Source: Shewanella putrefaciens (GTDB taxonomy: Bacteria; Pseudomonadota; Gammaproteobacteria; Enterobacterales; Shewanellaceae). Taken from it: a stretch of DNA of 64,000 nt. A model generated the notes under the pieces. That model was not told the DNA's origin, searched no databases, and was given only the letters and a program-made list of their open reading frames with translations. Every line of letters begins with the position of its first letter. The first letter of the stretch is position 1. The stretch lies in NCBI RefSeq assembly GCF_016406325.1, contig NZ_CP066370.1:2728001-2792000 (forward strand), written 5' to 3'. The position numbers and the translations under genes are program-made. Shown one piece after another: positions 37,694 to 46,666 of the stretch.

Positions 37694-37790
37694 TTGTCAC
37701 CCTCTTTATGTGCGCTATCGCTGAGAGATTTCAGGCGGCGCTATCGATTTCCATGTTTGACCCATTGTTTTACGGCGAAAAACGCCCAAT

Positions 37791-37807
37791 AACAGGTCTG
37801 ACCATTA
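37791..37807 (-). promoter_or_regulatory. FadR-like operator upstream of fadIJ
   Basis: On the minus strand the sequence taatggtcagacctgtt keeps the core TGGTCNGAC-CTGTT of the E. coli FadR consensus (agctggtccgacntgtt). It lies 98-114 bp before the fadI start. Repression relieved by long-chain acyl-CoA is inferred. Confidence 0.6.
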
Positions 37808-37845
37808 AAGTGTGATCTGATTCTAACTTCTTGTCAGCAAGTTTT

Positions 37846-37858
37846 AAACACCTGTTTG
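37846..37858. promoter_or_regulatory. PsrA-like operator upstream of fadIJ
   Basis: aaacacctgtttg fits the Pseudomonas PsrA pattern AAAC-N4-GTTTG. PsrA-type TetR regulators control beta-oxidation genes in several gammaproteobacteria, so the position between fadI and the MoxR operon is sensible. Confidence 0.4.
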
Positions 37859-37955
37859 TTTTTTTAACACTAGCCAAACCCTAAGGGAATTCTTTACCAT
37901 ATCCATGGTCTATAGCCCACACACGCATTTTCAACATAATAAAACGAGTAGCATC

Positions 37956-38912
37956 ATGCCTTTGAGTCGCTTCCACGCATTACGCACTTACCTAAATAAG
38001 GTTGTTTTAGGGCAGCCAGTATTGACCGAAAATCTGCTCATTGCACTAATTGCCAATGGCCACTTATTAGTTGAAGGCCCACCGGGACTGGCAAAGACCC
38101 GTGCAGTGAAAGCCTTATGTGACGGGGTTGAGGGCGATTTCCACCGCATTCAATTTACCCCAGATCTGCTGCCCGCCGACTTAACTGGCACAGATATCTA
38201 TCGCTCGCAAACTGGCACCTTCGAATTTGAAGCCGGGCCGATTTTCCACAATTTAATCTTGGCGGACGAAATTAACCGTGCACCAGCCAAAGTTCAGTCA
38301 GCCTTATTAGAAGCCATGGCCGAAGGTCAAGTTACAGTTGGTAAGCACAGTTATAAACTTCCACCGCTGTTTTTAGTGATGGCTACCCAAAACCCATTAG
38401 AGAATGAAGGCACTTATCCCCTGCCCGAAGCACAACTTGACCGTTTTCTGATGCACTTAAACCTTGATTACCCAAGCGGCGAGACTGAGCTCGAAATTCT
38501 GCGTCAATCTCGCAAAGAAGCGCTCACCCACGAATTGCCAACCACTGAGCCGATTGCTCAGGCGGATGTGTTTGCCGCCCGTGACGAAGCCATGGAAATC
38601 TATCTCGCCGAGCCGCTTGAAAAGTACATAGTTGAAATCGTGATGGCGACCCGTGAGCCTTTACGTTACAGCGAAGACTTAGCTAAGTGGCTTGAGTACG
38701 GCGTCAGCCCGCGCGCAACTATTTCGTTAGAACGCTGCGCCCGCGCCCGTGCGTGGCTGCACGAGCGAGACTTTGTTTCACCGGAAGACATTCAAGCCGT
38801 CGCACCGAACGTGTTAAGACACAGATTGCTACTCAGCTACCAAGCACAAGCCGAGGGTGTCAGCCGCGATCAGGTCATCGACCACATCTTGAGTCAAGTT
38901 GCAGTACCTTAA
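37956..38912 (+). CDS. MoxR-family AAA+ ATPase
   Basis: First gene of a MoxR/DUF58/VWA (Bat-type) operon. MoxR ATPases are chaperone-like and work with von Willebrand factor A proteins. The start MPLSRFHALRTYLNKVVLGQ at 37956 (gag about 8 bases upstream) gives 318 aa, the family norm; an ATG at 37905 would add 17 residues. Walker A is VEGPPGLAKTRAVKAL (about 41-56), Walker B is LILADEINRAPAKVQSALLEAM (about 101-122), and sensor 1 is MATQNPLENEGTYPLPEAQLDRF (about 140-162). The C-terminal lid carries VSPRATISLERCARARAWL. The DUF58 gene follows after 24 bp. Confidence 0.93.
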   Translation: MPLSRFHALRTYLNKVVLGQPVLTENLLIALIANGHLLVEGPPGLAKTRAVKALCDGVEGDFHRIQFTPDLLPADLTGTDIYRSQTGTFEFEAGPIFHNLILADEINRAPAKVQSALLEAMAEGQVTVGKHSYKLPPLFLVMATQNPLENEGTYPLPEAQLDRFLMHLNLDYPSGETELEILRQSRKEALTHELPTTEPIAQADVFAARDEAMEIYLAEPLEKYIVEIVMATREPLRYSEDLAKWLEYGVSPRATISLERCARARAWLHERDFVSPEDIQAVAPNVLRHRLLLSYQAQAEGVSRDQVIDHILSQVAVP

Positions 38913-38936
38913 CGGTGAAGATAAAGGTGAAATAAG

Positions 38937-39890
38937 ATGAGTGACACAGCGCGACTCTCAGCCTCGGTCGATGGCTTGCCGCTTTTTGCCGATGGCTTGC
39001 ATTTAACCGAGCAAGAGCTGCTGGCGTGCCAAAATATCGCTCGCGCTATGCCAGAGCGTTATAGCCGTGCCCGCGCTAACTTAGCGGGCCATCGCAGCAG
39101 CTTAATCAAAGGCCGCGGAATGGAGTTTGCCGAGGTGCGCCACTACCAACAGGGCGACGATGTGCGCACCATTGATTGGCGCGTTACCGCTCGTACAGGC
39201 ACAACTCACACTAAGTTATTTGTCGAAGAACGTGAGCGCCCTATTTTATTGTTAATCGACCTGAGCCAAAGCCTCTATTTTGGCTCGAGTTTATTGCTGC
39301 AATCGGTGCAAGCAGGACACCTTGCGACCACCTTAGGTTGGAATGCAATTAACCATGGAGACAAGCTCGGCGCCTTGATCGCCAGCGAATCTGAGCATCT
39401 AGAGCTCAAACCCCGTAGCCGTCGCCAAGGCATATTACAATTGATCTCAGGCCTTTGCCGTGTACACGAAAATCAGCTCAATCATATGGGAAATCATCAG
39501 CGCGATCCTGATCATATCCTGCGTGCCTGTCAGCGATTACAACGTATCGCCAAACCCGGCTCCTTGGTTTGGATAGTGACAGATGGCAGCCATTTTAGCC
39601 CCCAATGTTTAGCCCCCCTAACAGAGCTTAAACGACATTGCGATATGGGTGCCTACCTTATTACCGATCCACTAAGGCAAGGAACCTTGACTTTACCCAA
39701 GCAATTTAGTTTACCGGTACGCGAAGCAAATCAAGATCTTGTGTTAACTCCACATAGCTATCAAGCGTGGCTTTTACAACAACAGCGCCAGCAGGATAAC
39801 TTTATTGCCATGATGCAAAAATTACGAGTACGCACTCAACTTATTGATGCAGCGATTCCCCTCGCTGGTCAATTAACCCTATTGCAATAG
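38937..39890 (+). CDS. DUF58 domain-containing protein
   Basis: Second gene of the MoxR operon, 317 aa. The DUF58 signature RGMEFAEVRHYQQGDDVRTIDWRVTARTGTTHTKLFVEERERPILLLIDLSQS lies at about 59-112. It continues into a von Willebrand-like fold whose metal-site sequence (DLSQS) keeps the first Asp and Ser. In MoxR operons DUF58 proteins are thought to act with the ATPase on envelope or periplasmic targets; the exact role is unknown. No membrane segment is visible, so a cytoplasmic location is likely. The gene is followed by an 80-bp gap and the DUF4381 gene. Confidence 0.9.
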   Translation: MSDTARLSASVDGLPLFADGLHLTEQELLACQNIARAMPERYSRARANLAGHRSSLIKGRGMEFAEVRHYQQGDDVRTIDWRVTARTGTTHTKLFVEERERPILLLIDLSQSLYFGSSLLLQSVQAGHLATTLGWNAINHGDKLGALIASESEHLELKPRSRRQGILQLISGLCRVHENQLNHMGNHQRDPDHILRACQRLQRIAKPGSLVWIVTDGSHFSPQCLAPLTELKRHCDMGAYLITDPLRQGTLTLPKQFSLPVREANQDLVLTPHSYQAWLLQQQRQQDNFIAMMQKLRVRTQLIDAAIPLAGQLTLLQ

Positions 39891-39969
39891 GTCAATTTAG
39901 CGCCAATCAGTCAAGCAAAGACAATATGACAAGTGTAAATTCAAACCATGTAAAAGTGAGTCAGACAGA

Positions 39970-40533
39970 GTGAATACACAAACAGTGAATCCAGCGACCT
40001 TGGATCAAGTCAACCCCACGGTACTCGCGGAGTTGAAAGACATCATAGTCCCCGATCCTATTGGCGCTTGGCCGTGGGCAATCGGTTATTGGCTGGTTTT
40101 AGCACTTGTGATTGCCCTCATTACACTCTTAGCTATCTGGCTAAGAAAACGCGCCCGTGACTTAGCGCCGAAAAAAGCCGCCAAGCAGTTACTGAATAGG
40201 CTTGATAGGCAAGCACCTTCCTATGTCTCTGACGTCAATAGTGTATTAAAACGTACCGCCATGAGTTACCTCAGCAGAGAAGCGATAGCCCCCTTAGATG
40301 GTGAGGCTTGGGCGACTTGGCTAGACAGCTATTTACCCGAGCATAAACGCCAACGGATCGGCCCTTTGCTAGCCAAACGCCATCAGCCAACGCCGTTGAC
40401 CTTAGCTCAAGCTAATGAATTGCATCAACTGGCACAGGCTTGGTTGACATCGAAAACAAAACTGAGTGCGCCTGAGCCGGCTCATGCGCAAATCCAACCA
40501 ACTAACACTCAACAAACGGAGGCACAATGTTAA
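39970..40533 (+). CDS. DUF4381 membrane protein
   Basis: A 187-residue protein with a GTG start and one membrane span at about 35-57 (WAIGYWLVLALVIALITLLAIWLRKRARD). The family signature is the segment just before it (LAELKDIIVPDPIGAWPWAIGYW), which is typical of DUF4381 proteins encoded between DUF58 and BatA-type genes. The C-terminal part (AAKQLLNRLDRQAPSYVSDVNSVLKRTAMSYLSREAIAPLDGEAW) is helical and probably cytoplasmic. Its last codons overlap the next gene by 7 bp. Role in the Bat complex is inferred from context only. Confidence 0.87.
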   Translation: MNTQTVNPATLDQVNPTVLAELKDIIVPDPIGAWPWAIGYWLVLALVIALITLLAIWLRKRARDLAPKKAAKQLLNRLDRQAPSYVSDVNSVLKRTAMSYLSREAIAPLDGEAWATWLDSYLPEHKRQRIGPLLAKRHQPTPLTLAQANELHQLAQAWLTSKTKLSAPEPAHAQIQPTNTQQTEAQC

Positions 40534-41546
40534 CAATTACATGGCCTTGGTTATTGGTGTTATTACCCTTACCTTTGATTTTTTGGAGCCAACACACAGT
40601 ACAAGTGGAGGGTGGCCGTCTGCAATTACCCGGAATAAGCCAAACGGGCAAACAAAGCTTAGCGGCCAACACGCGTCAGAGCCGTAAACGCTATTGGTTG
40701 ATGTGGAGCTTGTTAGTGCTCGCTATCGCTCGTCCTCAATGGCTTGGGGATCCCATAGAACTACCAAGCAAAGGGCGCGATTTGATGATGGCGGTGGATT
40801 TATCTGGCAGTATGCAAATTGAAGATATGGTGGTAAATGGCAAAACTGTCGACCGTTTCACTTTAATCCAACACGTCGTCAGTGACTTTATTGAACGCCG
40901 TAAAGGTGATCGTATCGGCTTGATTTTATTTGCCGATCACGCTTATTTACAGGCGCCGCTCACGCAGGATAGACGTTCAGTGGCACAATTTTTAAAGGAA
41001 GCGCAAATCGGCTTAGTGGGTAAACAAACGGCCATTGGCGAAGCCATCGCTTTAGCCGTTAAGCGTTTCGATAAAATTGATGAGAGTAACAGAGTACTGA
41101 TTTTATTGACCGACGGCTCTAATAACGCGGGTAATATTGAACCTGAACAGGCGGCACAAATTGCCGCAAATCGCAAAGTCACTATTTACACTGTGGGTGT
41201 CGGGGCCGATGTAATGGAGCGCCGTACACTCTTTGGCCGCGAGCGGGTTAACCCTTCGATGGATTTAGATGAGAACCAGCTTAAGCATATCGCCGACGTC
41301 ACCCACGGCCGCTATTTTCGCGCCCGTAACAGCCAAGAGCTAGACCAGATTTACCAAGAAATCGATAAACTCGAACCTGTAAGTCGCGATCAATTAAGCT
41401 ATCGTCCGCAGGTCGAATTATTCTATTGGCCGCTAGCATTAGCACTTCTCACAAGTCTGTGGATTGCCCTTGCTCAATTGCCAATCTTTGCGGTACGCCG
41501 CGTTAAACCCTCTGTCGCCACCACTTCACAGGGGAAAATTAAATAA
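40527..41546 (+). CDS. BatA-like von Willebrand factor A protein
   Basis: Inner-membrane VWA protein, 339 aa. Hydrophobic segments lie at about 3-20 and 55-70, and a C-terminal span lies near 302-322 (FYWPLALALLTSLWIALAQL). The VWA domain between them has a complete metal-ion site: DLSGSM (about 92-97), a Thr in the LVGKQTAIGEAI loop near 167, and LLTDGSNNAGN near 193. It overlaps both neighbours (7 bp with DUF4381, 1 bp with the next gene), indicating translational coupling. BatA/BatB proteins were named for aerotolerance in Bacteroides; in Gram-negatives they are linked to envelope stress. The specific target is unknown. Confidence 0.9.
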   Translation: MLTITWPWLLVLLPLPLIFWSQHTVQVEGGRLQLPGISQTGKQSLAANTRQSRKRYWLMWSLLVLAIARPQWLGDPIELPSKGRDLMMAVDLSGSMQIEDMVVNGKTVDRFTLIQHVVSDFIERRKGDRIGLILFADHAYLQAPLTQDRRSVAQFLKEAQIGLVGKQTAIGEAIALAVKRFDKIDESNRVLILLTDGSNNAGNIEPEQAAQIAANRKVTIYTVGVGADVMERRTLFGRERVNPSMDLDENQLKHIADVTHGRYFRARNSQELDQIYQEIDKLEPVSRDQLSYRPQVELFYWPLALALLTSLWIALAQLPIFAVRRVKPSVATTSQGKIK

Positions 41547-43537
41547 TGAGCCTGCATTTTATTCGTCCCGAATGGCTATTAGCACTATTACCACTGGCCT
41601 TAGTGTTATTGATTTTATGGCGACACCACCAAAACCACAGTGCTTGGAACCGTTATATTGCACCGCACTTAGCCAAAATATTAGTCTCCCAAGGCAGTAA
41701 TAAATCTCGCCATCCATTGTACTTATTAGCCTTCACTTGGTTGATTGCGACGTTGGCACTCGCCGGACCTGCCGTTAATAAGCAATCCTTACCTGTGTTT
41801 GCAGCAGAGCAAGGTCGCGTGTTAGTCATGGACATGTCTGTGTCGATGTTCGCCACCGATCTTGCGCCGAATCGATTAACCCAAGCCAAATTTAGGGCAA
41901 CCGATCTCCTGCGTAATCTTAAAGAAGGTGAAACAGGTTTAGTCGCCTTTGCCGGCGATGCCTTTACTATCAGTCCTTTAACCCGTGATACTGGCACACT
42001 ACTCAATTTACTGCCGACCCTAAGTCCTGAGATCATGCCAGTGCGTGGTTCAAACTTAGCGGCAGGGCTAATCCAAGCCAAAATGCTACTGGCCCAAGGT
42101 GGTCATATCCGTGGTGATATTATCCTAATGACAGATGGTATTACCCCGCACCAATTTAATGAGGCCAACTCGGCATTAAGCGGCACGCAATATCGCCTCG
42201 CGATTATCACTTTTGGAACGAGCCAAGGTGCGCCAATCCGGCTACCTGATGGACAATTACAGCGCGATAGCAGTAATGAAGTCGTGGTAGCCAGCACTGA
42301 CTTTGCCTTATTACAAAAACTGGCAACGAACTATAAAGGCACATTAATCCAAAATCGCACCGATGGTAACGATTTACTCCAATTACAGCAGTGGTTGAGT
42401 GAAACGGGTGATGCTAAAGCCACGGATTTAGATGGCGAAACTTGGCAGGATCTCGGTCCTTACCTCGCCTTATTATTACTGCTACCCGCCCTTTTCAGCT
42501 TTAGACAAGGAATCGTGGCCAATATTGGGTTCGTCACTCTTACAGGCGGCTTACTGCTCGCGGCAGTGCCTCAGCCAGCCCAAGCCAGTCTGTGGAATGA
42601 TTTATGGCAAACCGCAGATCAACAAGCAATGCAGGCCTATCAATCCCAAGATTATGCCAACGCTGCGAAACAATTTGAGTCGCCCCAATGGCGTGGCAGC
42701 GCACAATATAAAGCGGGGGATTATGAGCAAGCATTAAAAACCTTCGAGCAAGATAGCTCAGCCCAAGGCCTTTACAATCAAGGTAATGCATTGATGCAAC
42801 TCGGTAAACCCGATAAAGCTAAGGAACGCTATCAAGCGGCGCTTGAACAACAACCCAACTTTCCCGATGCAAAGGCTAATCTTGCCCTTGCTGAAAAACT
42901 ATTAGAAGAGCAGCAACAGCAAAGTAAAAATGATCAACAGAATAAAAACCAAGGTCAACAAGGGGATCAACAAAACTCGTCAGACAATGGCGAGCAACAA
43001 TCGAATGATCAACAATCAGGCAGTCAAGCATCACAGGAGCAACAGCAGCCTGACCAAGACAAATCTCAGCAAAATAAATCAGAGCAAGCAGAACAAGGAT
43101 CTAAAGAGCAACAGGATAATGCCAACGCGGATCAAAATCTTGAGCAGCAAAAAGAGGATGAACAACCGTCAGAACAAGAGAAGCTGAATGGTCATAATCA
43201 GAGTGATAGCAATGAAGCGCAAGAAAATGCACCTGTAGAGAATGAAGCAAAAATGCAAGCACAGACTACAGCCGATACAGAGCAATCTGCTGAGCAAGAA
43301 AAACAAAACCTTGGTGCCAAGGAAGCTCCTGAAAAAAATACACCAGATAAACAAGACGCAACAATAACTGAATCACTCGAACCGCCCATGAATAGCGAAC
43401 CACTGCCACCAGAAATGCAGCGAGCCCTGCGGGGCGTGAGTGAAGATCCACAAGTGTTATTGCGTAATAAAATGCAATTGGAATACCAAAAACGCCGTCA
43501 AAATGGCCAAATATCAAGGGATAACGAACAGTGGTAA
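41546..43537 (+). CDS. BatB-BatC fusion: VWA plus TPR with Gln-rich tail
   Basis: A 663-aa protein joining two functions that are separate genes in Bacteroides. The N-terminal half has membrane spans near 8-25 and 58-74 and a VWA domain with MDMSVSMFATDLAPNR (about 95-110), LVAFAGDAF and ILMTDGITPHQF. Further spans lie near 303-345. Then come TPR helices (about 360-455: YKAGDYEQALKTFEQD, LYNQGNALMQLGKPDKAKERYQAAL). A long low-complexity stretch rich in Gln, Ser, Asn and Glu follows to about 590. The C-terminus ends in PPEMQRALRGVSEDPQVLLRNKMQLEYQKRR, a BatC-type ending. The start overlaps BatA by one base and the stop overlaps BatD. Confidence 0.9.
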   Translation: MSLHFIRPEWLLALLPLALVLLILWRHHQNHSAWNRYIAPHLAKILVSQGSNKSRHPLYLLAFTWLIATLALAGPAVNKQSLPVFAAEQGRVLVMDMSVSMFATDLAPNRLTQAKFRATDLLRNLKEGETGLVAFAGDAFTISPLTRDTGTLLNLLPTLSPEIMPVRGSNLAAGLIQAKMLLAQGGHIRGDIILMTDGITPHQFNEANSALSGTQYRLAIITFGTSQGAPIRLPDGQLQRDSSNEVVVASTDFALLQKLATNYKGTLIQNRTDGNDLLQLQQWLSETGDAKATDLDGETWQDLGPYLALLLLLPALFSFRQGIVANIGFVTLTGGLLLAAVPQPAQASLWNDLWQTADQQAMQAYQSQDYANAAKQFESPQWRGSAQYKAGDYEQALKTFEQDSSAQGLYNQGNALMQLGKPDKAKERYQAALEQQPNFPDAKANLALAEKLLEEQQQQSKNDQQNKNQGQQGDQQNSSDNGEQQSNDQQSGSQASQEQQQPDQDKSQQNKSEQAEQGSKEQQDNANADQNLEQQKEDEQPSEQEKLNGHNQSDSNEAQENAPVENEAKMQAQTTADTEQSAEQEKQNLGAKEAPEKNTPDKQDATITESLEPPMNSEPLPPEMQRALRGVSEDPQVLLRNKMQLEYQKRRQNGQISRDNEQW

Positions 43538-45174
43538 TCAGACAATTTTTTATCCTCTTACTCCTTATTATTGGAGTAACTCACCCCGTATATGCCATCA
43601 CTAAGCTGGAGGCTTCGGTTGATCGAAACCCCGTGATGGAGGGCGAGTACTTTGTGCTAAATATCAGTGCTGATGATGAAATTGATACGGCTAAGCTCGA
43701 CACATCAGCCCTATTAAAAGACTTTATCGTCGGCCGTACTAGCGTGAGTCGCAGCACCCAGATAATGAATTTTGATGCGGTAAAAGAGACTCGTTGGCAA
43801 GTGCTCCTAGCACCAAAACAAAAGGGACAATTAACGATCCCAGCGTTCAGTATTGATGGTGTAAATTCTGCTCCTATTCCGCTCAAAGTGGTTGATAGCG
43901 GCAGCCAAGTCACACAAACAAACAATCTGTTTATTGATGCTAAAGTCTCAACCAATGAGGCCTATGTCGGCCAATTGATCACTTACAAGGTAAAACTCTA
44001 TCTGGCGGTAGAGTTACAACGGGGGGTATTGAATGCTCCCGTCATTGAAGGCGCACAAATTAAGCAGATTGGTGAAGATAAAGATGGCTCAGAAATTGTT
44101 GATGGTCGTCGTTACCGTGTAATTGAACGCACCTATGGCATTATTCCCGACTTACCCGGTCAAGTGAATATTAAAGGCGCGACCTTCTCGGGTGATGTAT
44201 TAGTCGAATCTCAACGCCGTGGCGGTATGTTTGGCTTTAATGAAAGCCGTCCTATGCAAGCTGGTGCACCGTCATTGACAGTACAAGTAGAACCCGCACC
44301 AGCAAGTTTTCAAGGCCAATGGTTAGTGGCAGATCTTGTCGTACTCAAAGAAAATTTCCCTGAGGAGAGTAAAGAATTTACCCTTGGCAATCCGATTACT
44401 CGAACAATCACGCTGTTAGCGTCAAATGCCGATGAAAATAGTCTGCCAGATGTTATGCAAGATTTACCCGATGAATTAAAGCAATACCCAGAAAAACCTC
44501 AACGCCAAACCTTTGTACGCGATGCACAAATTGTCTCCCAGTACAGTATTACCTCGGCAATAGTGCCAACCCAAGCGGGCACATTCATCTTGCCGGAAGT
44601 TAACGTCCCTTGGTGGAATCCACACCTTAAACGCCAAGAAACCGCTACGCTCCCAGCACGTACCATAGTCGTTAAAGGTGGAGCCGTTCCTGACGCTACA
44701 GTGCAACCTACTTGGCAAGTTGACAGCGATACCGAAAATTATTGGCCTTGGGTGAGTGCTCTTTTTGCCATGTTGTGGCTTGTCACATTCGTGGCATGGC
44801 GCCGCGCGCTGACACATAAAACGACTATCGTTGCAACTCCACGTCCAGAAACTGCACCAATACAAAGTTTAAAAGGCTTAGAGCAAGCCTGCGCTAGCGG
44901 CAATACCAGCGATATTTTATCGCAATTGCAACATCATTTTAGCCACACCACTGGCAATACCATGACATTAGATAAAATTGCGGCGCTTTCTCCCCAACTT
45001 GCGGAGGCGATTAATCGGCTGCAAAGCATCGCCTATAGCGCCAAAGGCAACACAACTGAAAGCCAACATCGCTTAAGTGACGCCGCCAATGCATTGCTTA
45101 ACGCCGTTAAAGCCAGTGAGTTTACTCTGCCCTCGAAAGTCCATGCCCCTTTAAGTCCACTTAATCCAAGGTAG
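43531..45174 (+). CDS. BatD family protein
   Basis: Last gene of the MoxR/Bat operon, 547 aa, GTG start overlapping the previous gene by 7 bp. A signal peptide (VIRQFFILLLLIIGVTHPVYA) leads to tandem periplasmic beta-rich domains (TKLEASVDRNPVMEGEYFVLNISADDE, IDAKVSTNEAYVGQLITYKVKLY). One membrane span follows near residue 405-425 (YWPWVSALFAMLWLVTFVAWRRA) and then a helical cytoplasmic tail. This layout is standard for BatD, which is thought to bring the VWA partners to periplasmic substrates. The stop codon lies inside a 19-bp tandem duplication. Confidence 0.9.
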   Translation: MVIRQFFILLLLIIGVTHPVYAITKLEASVDRNPVMEGEYFVLNISADDEIDTAKLDTSALLKDFIVGRTSVSRSTQIMNFDAVKETRWQVLLAPKQKGQLTIPAFSIDGVNSAPIPLKVVDSGSQVTQTNNLFIDAKVSTNEAYVGQLITYKVKLYLAVELQRGVLNAPVIEGAQIKQIGEDKDGSEIVDGRRYRVIERTYGIIPDLPGQVNIKGATFSGDVLVESQRRGGMFGFNESRPMQAGAPSLTVQVEPAPASFQGQWLVADLVVLKENFPEESKEFTLGNPITRTITLLASNADENSLPDVMQDLPDELKQYPEKPQRQTFVRDAQIVSQYSITSAIVPTQAGTFILPEVNVPWWNPHLKRQETATLPARTIVVKGGAVPDATVQPTWQVDSDTENYWPWVSALFAMLWLVTFVAWRRALTHKTTIVATPRPETAPIQSLKGLEQACASGNTSDILSQLQHHFSHTTGNTMTLDKIAALSPQLAEAINRLQSIAYSAKGNTTESQHRLSDAANALLNAVKASEFTLPSKVHAPLSPLNPR

Positions 45175-45205
45175 ACATAGATAAATAAGGTAGACATAGA
45201 TAAAT
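45168..45205 (+). repeat. Perfect 19-bp tandem duplication across the batD stop
   Basis: The unit aaggtagacatagataaat occurs at 45168-45186 and again, directly abutting, at 45187-45205. The first copy contains the batD stop codon. It is a recent local duplication with no visible function. Confidence 0.85.
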
Positions 45206-45249
45206 GAGCTAGAAATAGTGAATACTAAAATAAAAAACGAAGTATAAAA

Positions 45250-45813
45250 ATGTTTGCTTCTTGGCGAAATAAATCCGCTCAGCCTGCGGTCTCTTCAGAC
45301 ATGATGAGCAAGCAACGACGATACAACAGCCTAGTCAAGGCACTCCATGCCGATATTTTCCGTTATGCCTATTGGCTATGTGGTGATAAACACGTGGCTG
45401 AAGATATTACTCAGGAAACCTTCCTGCGGGCGTGGCGTGCTTTAGATTCACTTAAAGATGATAAAGCTGCAAAGGCGTGGTTAATCACTATCCTTAGACG
45501 AGAAAATGCGCGGCGTTTTGAACGTAAACAATTTGATTATGCTGATATCGAGCAAGACACATTAGAAGATACGCTTGGCAATAGTAGTGAAGAGTTAGTT
45601 GAACAATATTTAATCCGTAGGCACATTGCCAAGTTAGATATGGAATATCGTGAACCGTTGCTATTACAACTCATTGGTGGCTTTAGCGGCGATGAAATAG
45701 CTGAACTGATGGAGCTTAATCGTAATACCGTGATGACGCGCTTATTTAGGGCTAGAAATCAGTTGAAAGAGCTACTTGAAAAAAATGATGTAAGAGGTCA
45801 ATCCAATGGATGA
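45250..45813 (+). CDS. ECF-type RNA polymerase sigma factor
   Basis: Sigma-70-family factor with regions 2 and 4 only, 187 aa. Region 2 is FRYAYWLCGDKHVAEDITQETFLRAWRALDSLKDDKAAKAWLITILRRENARRFER (about 37-93). Region 4 with its helix-turn-helix is LLLQLIGGFSGDEIAELMELNRNTVMTRLFRARNQL (about 138-173). The gene overlaps the next one by 8 bp; that gene encodes a DUF3379 membrane protein, so the pair looks like a sigma factor and its regulator. No recognisable autoregulatory promoter could be read in the 75 bp upstream, which contain a 19-bp duplication. Confidence 0.93.
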   Translation: MFASWRNKSAQPAVSSDMMSKQRRYNSLVKALHADIFRYAYWLCGDKHVAEDITQETFLRAWRALDSLKDDKAAKAWLITILRRENARRFERKQFDYADIEQDTLEDTLGNSSEELVEQYLIRRHIAKLDMEYREPLLLQLIGGFSGDEIAELMELNRNTVMTRLFRARNQLKELLEKNDVRGQSNG

Positions 45814-46510
45814 GCTTAAATTTAGACGTCAAGCTTTTGAAGATCCTCATAATCAAGATCCCGAGTTTCTCGCACAAATGCGTCAGAAGAGTGAACATCT
45901 GGCACTGGTTAATGAGCTAAAGGGCTTAGATGCCAAATTAATGCATGCACTCAAAATCGATGTTCCAGAAGATTTAGCCGACAAACTTATTTTGCGCCAA
46001 CAGTTACAACAACACCATAAACAGCGCCGTCAAACAGGCTTTTTAGTCGCAATGGCTGCCTCTATCGCCTTTGTGGTCGGGGTAAGTTTTAGTTTATTAC
46101 GGTTAGGCCCTGTCGATTTAGCAGCGCATGCTCTGACTCATGTGTACCATGAAAATATTGCGTTACATATCGATCAAAACGTCAATGTTAACCAATTGAA
46201 TGCTCAACTTGCTTCGATAAACAACCTTGGTAGAGTCAAATTCACACAGCAGCCGGGTAAGGTTTATTTCACCTCGTACTGTGATTTTCAAGGGGTGAAA
46301 AGTCTGCATTTAGTCCTGCAAGGGCAGCAAGGAAAAGTCACACTTTTTATTGTGCCTCTTGAGAAACGTATGGTTTTGGATCACACCTTTTCCGACAGTA
46401 AATATCAGGGAATTGGCTTTGAAACTGCAGAGGCATTTATTTTACTTGTAGCTGAAGATCAAGCTGATCTTCGTTTTGTAAAACAAGAAATCCAAAATAT
46501 CTTTATTTAA
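45806..46510 (+). CDS. DUF3379 protein, probable regulator of the ECF sigma factor
   Basis: A 234-aa protein of the DUF3379 family, usually encoded directly after an ECF sigma gene in Shewanella and relatives. Cytoplasmic residues 1-75 (MDELKFRRQAFEDPHNQDPEFLAQM and LKIDVPEDLADKLILRQQL) resemble the N-terminal sigma-contact region of anti-sigma factors. One membrane span is at about 79-99 (FLVAMAASIAFVVGVSFSLLRL). The remainder is periplasmic and beta-rich. Overlap by 8 bp with the sigma gene gives coupled translation. Anti-sigma function is inferred from arrangement and topology; no zinc-binding HxxxCxxC motif is present. Confidence 0.85.
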   Translation: MDELKFRRQAFEDPHNQDPEFLAQMRQKSEHLALVNELKGLDAKLMHALKIDVPEDLADKLILRQQLQQHHKQRRQTGFLVAMAASIAFVVGVSFSLLRLGPVDLAAHALTHVYHENIALHIDQNVNVNQLNAQLASINNLGRVKFTQQPGKVYFTSYCDFQGVKSLHLVLQGQQGKVTLFIVPLEKRMVLDHTFSDSKYQGIGFETAEAFILLVAEDQADLRFVKQEIQNIFI

Positions 46511-46666
46511 CCCTATATTATCTAAATAGTTTTTAAATCGGCCTTAGATATTTATACACATCGCAGGTTAGATTTTGATCACATTTCCATCTACTAATGG
46601 GTTCTTGCTCAAACATCTGGTAGCATGCTTGCCACTTTTAATAATAAAAAGATGGTATGGGCAATT

